34,305 bases of DNA from Ramlibacter sp. (lineage in GTDB: Bacteria > Pseudomonadota > Gammaproteobacteria > Burkholderiales > Burkholderiaceae_C): NCBI RefSeq assembly GCF_013697775.1, contig NZ_JACCWG010000045.1, positions 1-34,305 on the forward strand. Reading direction: 5' to 3'. Positions 32,609-34,305 of the stretch are shown piece after piece. Each line of letters opens with the position of its first letter. The stretch's first letter is position 1. The notes beneath the pieces are model-generated. The model was not told the DNA's origin, searched no databases, and saw only the letters and a program-made list of their open reading frames with translations. A program made the position numbers and the translations under genes.

Positions 32609-34305
<1,697 letters not shown>

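Overview
The window is GC-rich, densely coded DNA that looks like the chromosome of a betaproteobacterium of the order Burkholderiales, most likely Comamonadaceae (Ramlibacter or Variovorax relatives). The reasons are the gene order thrS-infC-rpmI-rplT-pheS-pheT-ihfA-merR-tRNA-Pro, a tripartite tricarboxylate (Tct/Bug) transporter, and a lysine/alanine-rich histone H1-like SWIB protein. This placement is an inference from gene content; no database search was run.

Layout. Positions 1-93 hold the C-terminal tail of an IS630-type transposase, followed by about 265 bases without a recognisable gene and a bactofilin gene (360-905). From 1033 to 12687 lies a minus-strand catabolic island of ten enzyme and transporter genes plus its own TetR-family regulator. 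The ten are two xylose-isomerase-like TIM barrels, a DUF993 protein, a Gfo/Idh/MocA oxidoreductase, an enolase-superfamily dehydratase, TctA, TctB and TctC, a DHDPS-family aldolase and an NAD-dependent epimerase. A plus-strand thiamine-diphosphate enzyme (12812-14530) diverges from it. The island forms three transcription units, and each has a copy of the same inverted repeat, AATTCACC-N4-GGTGAATT, at its promoter. This is best read as a locally regulated pathway for uptake and breakdown of a sugar-acid-like carboxylate. The substrate is unknown.

Next come an orphan periplasmic binding protein, the H1-like/SWIB protein, a YedA-type exporter divergent from an Lrp/AsnC regulator, an RraA-family gene, a second EamA transporter, a GGCT-fold protein, isocitrate lyase (aceA) with an unusually motif-rich upstream region, and a DUF3455 lipoprotein.

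From 22.3 to 30.5 kb is the conserved translation cluster. It carries several visible RNA-level controls. thrS has a threonine-rich leader peptide (5 Thr in 13 codons) with a terminator and a competing antiterminator pairing. infC has an AUC start codon. Twin hairpins precede rpmI, and a terminator-like hairpin lies between rplT and pheS. ihfA, a MerR-type regulator and tRNA-Pro(GGG) with its own promoter and terminator follow.

The right end (30567 to the edge) is a signalling operon: a class III nucleotidyl cyclase fused to an FHA domain, an FHA protein with a TagH-type (type VI secretion) C-terminus, and a membrane-anchored Ser/Thr kinase cut off by the window. No other type VI secretion genes are visible here.

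The most interesting points are the three-operator catabolic regulon, the thrS attenuator, the cyclase-FHA/TagH/kinase module, and a dispersed repeat inserted in frame in the DUF993 gene.
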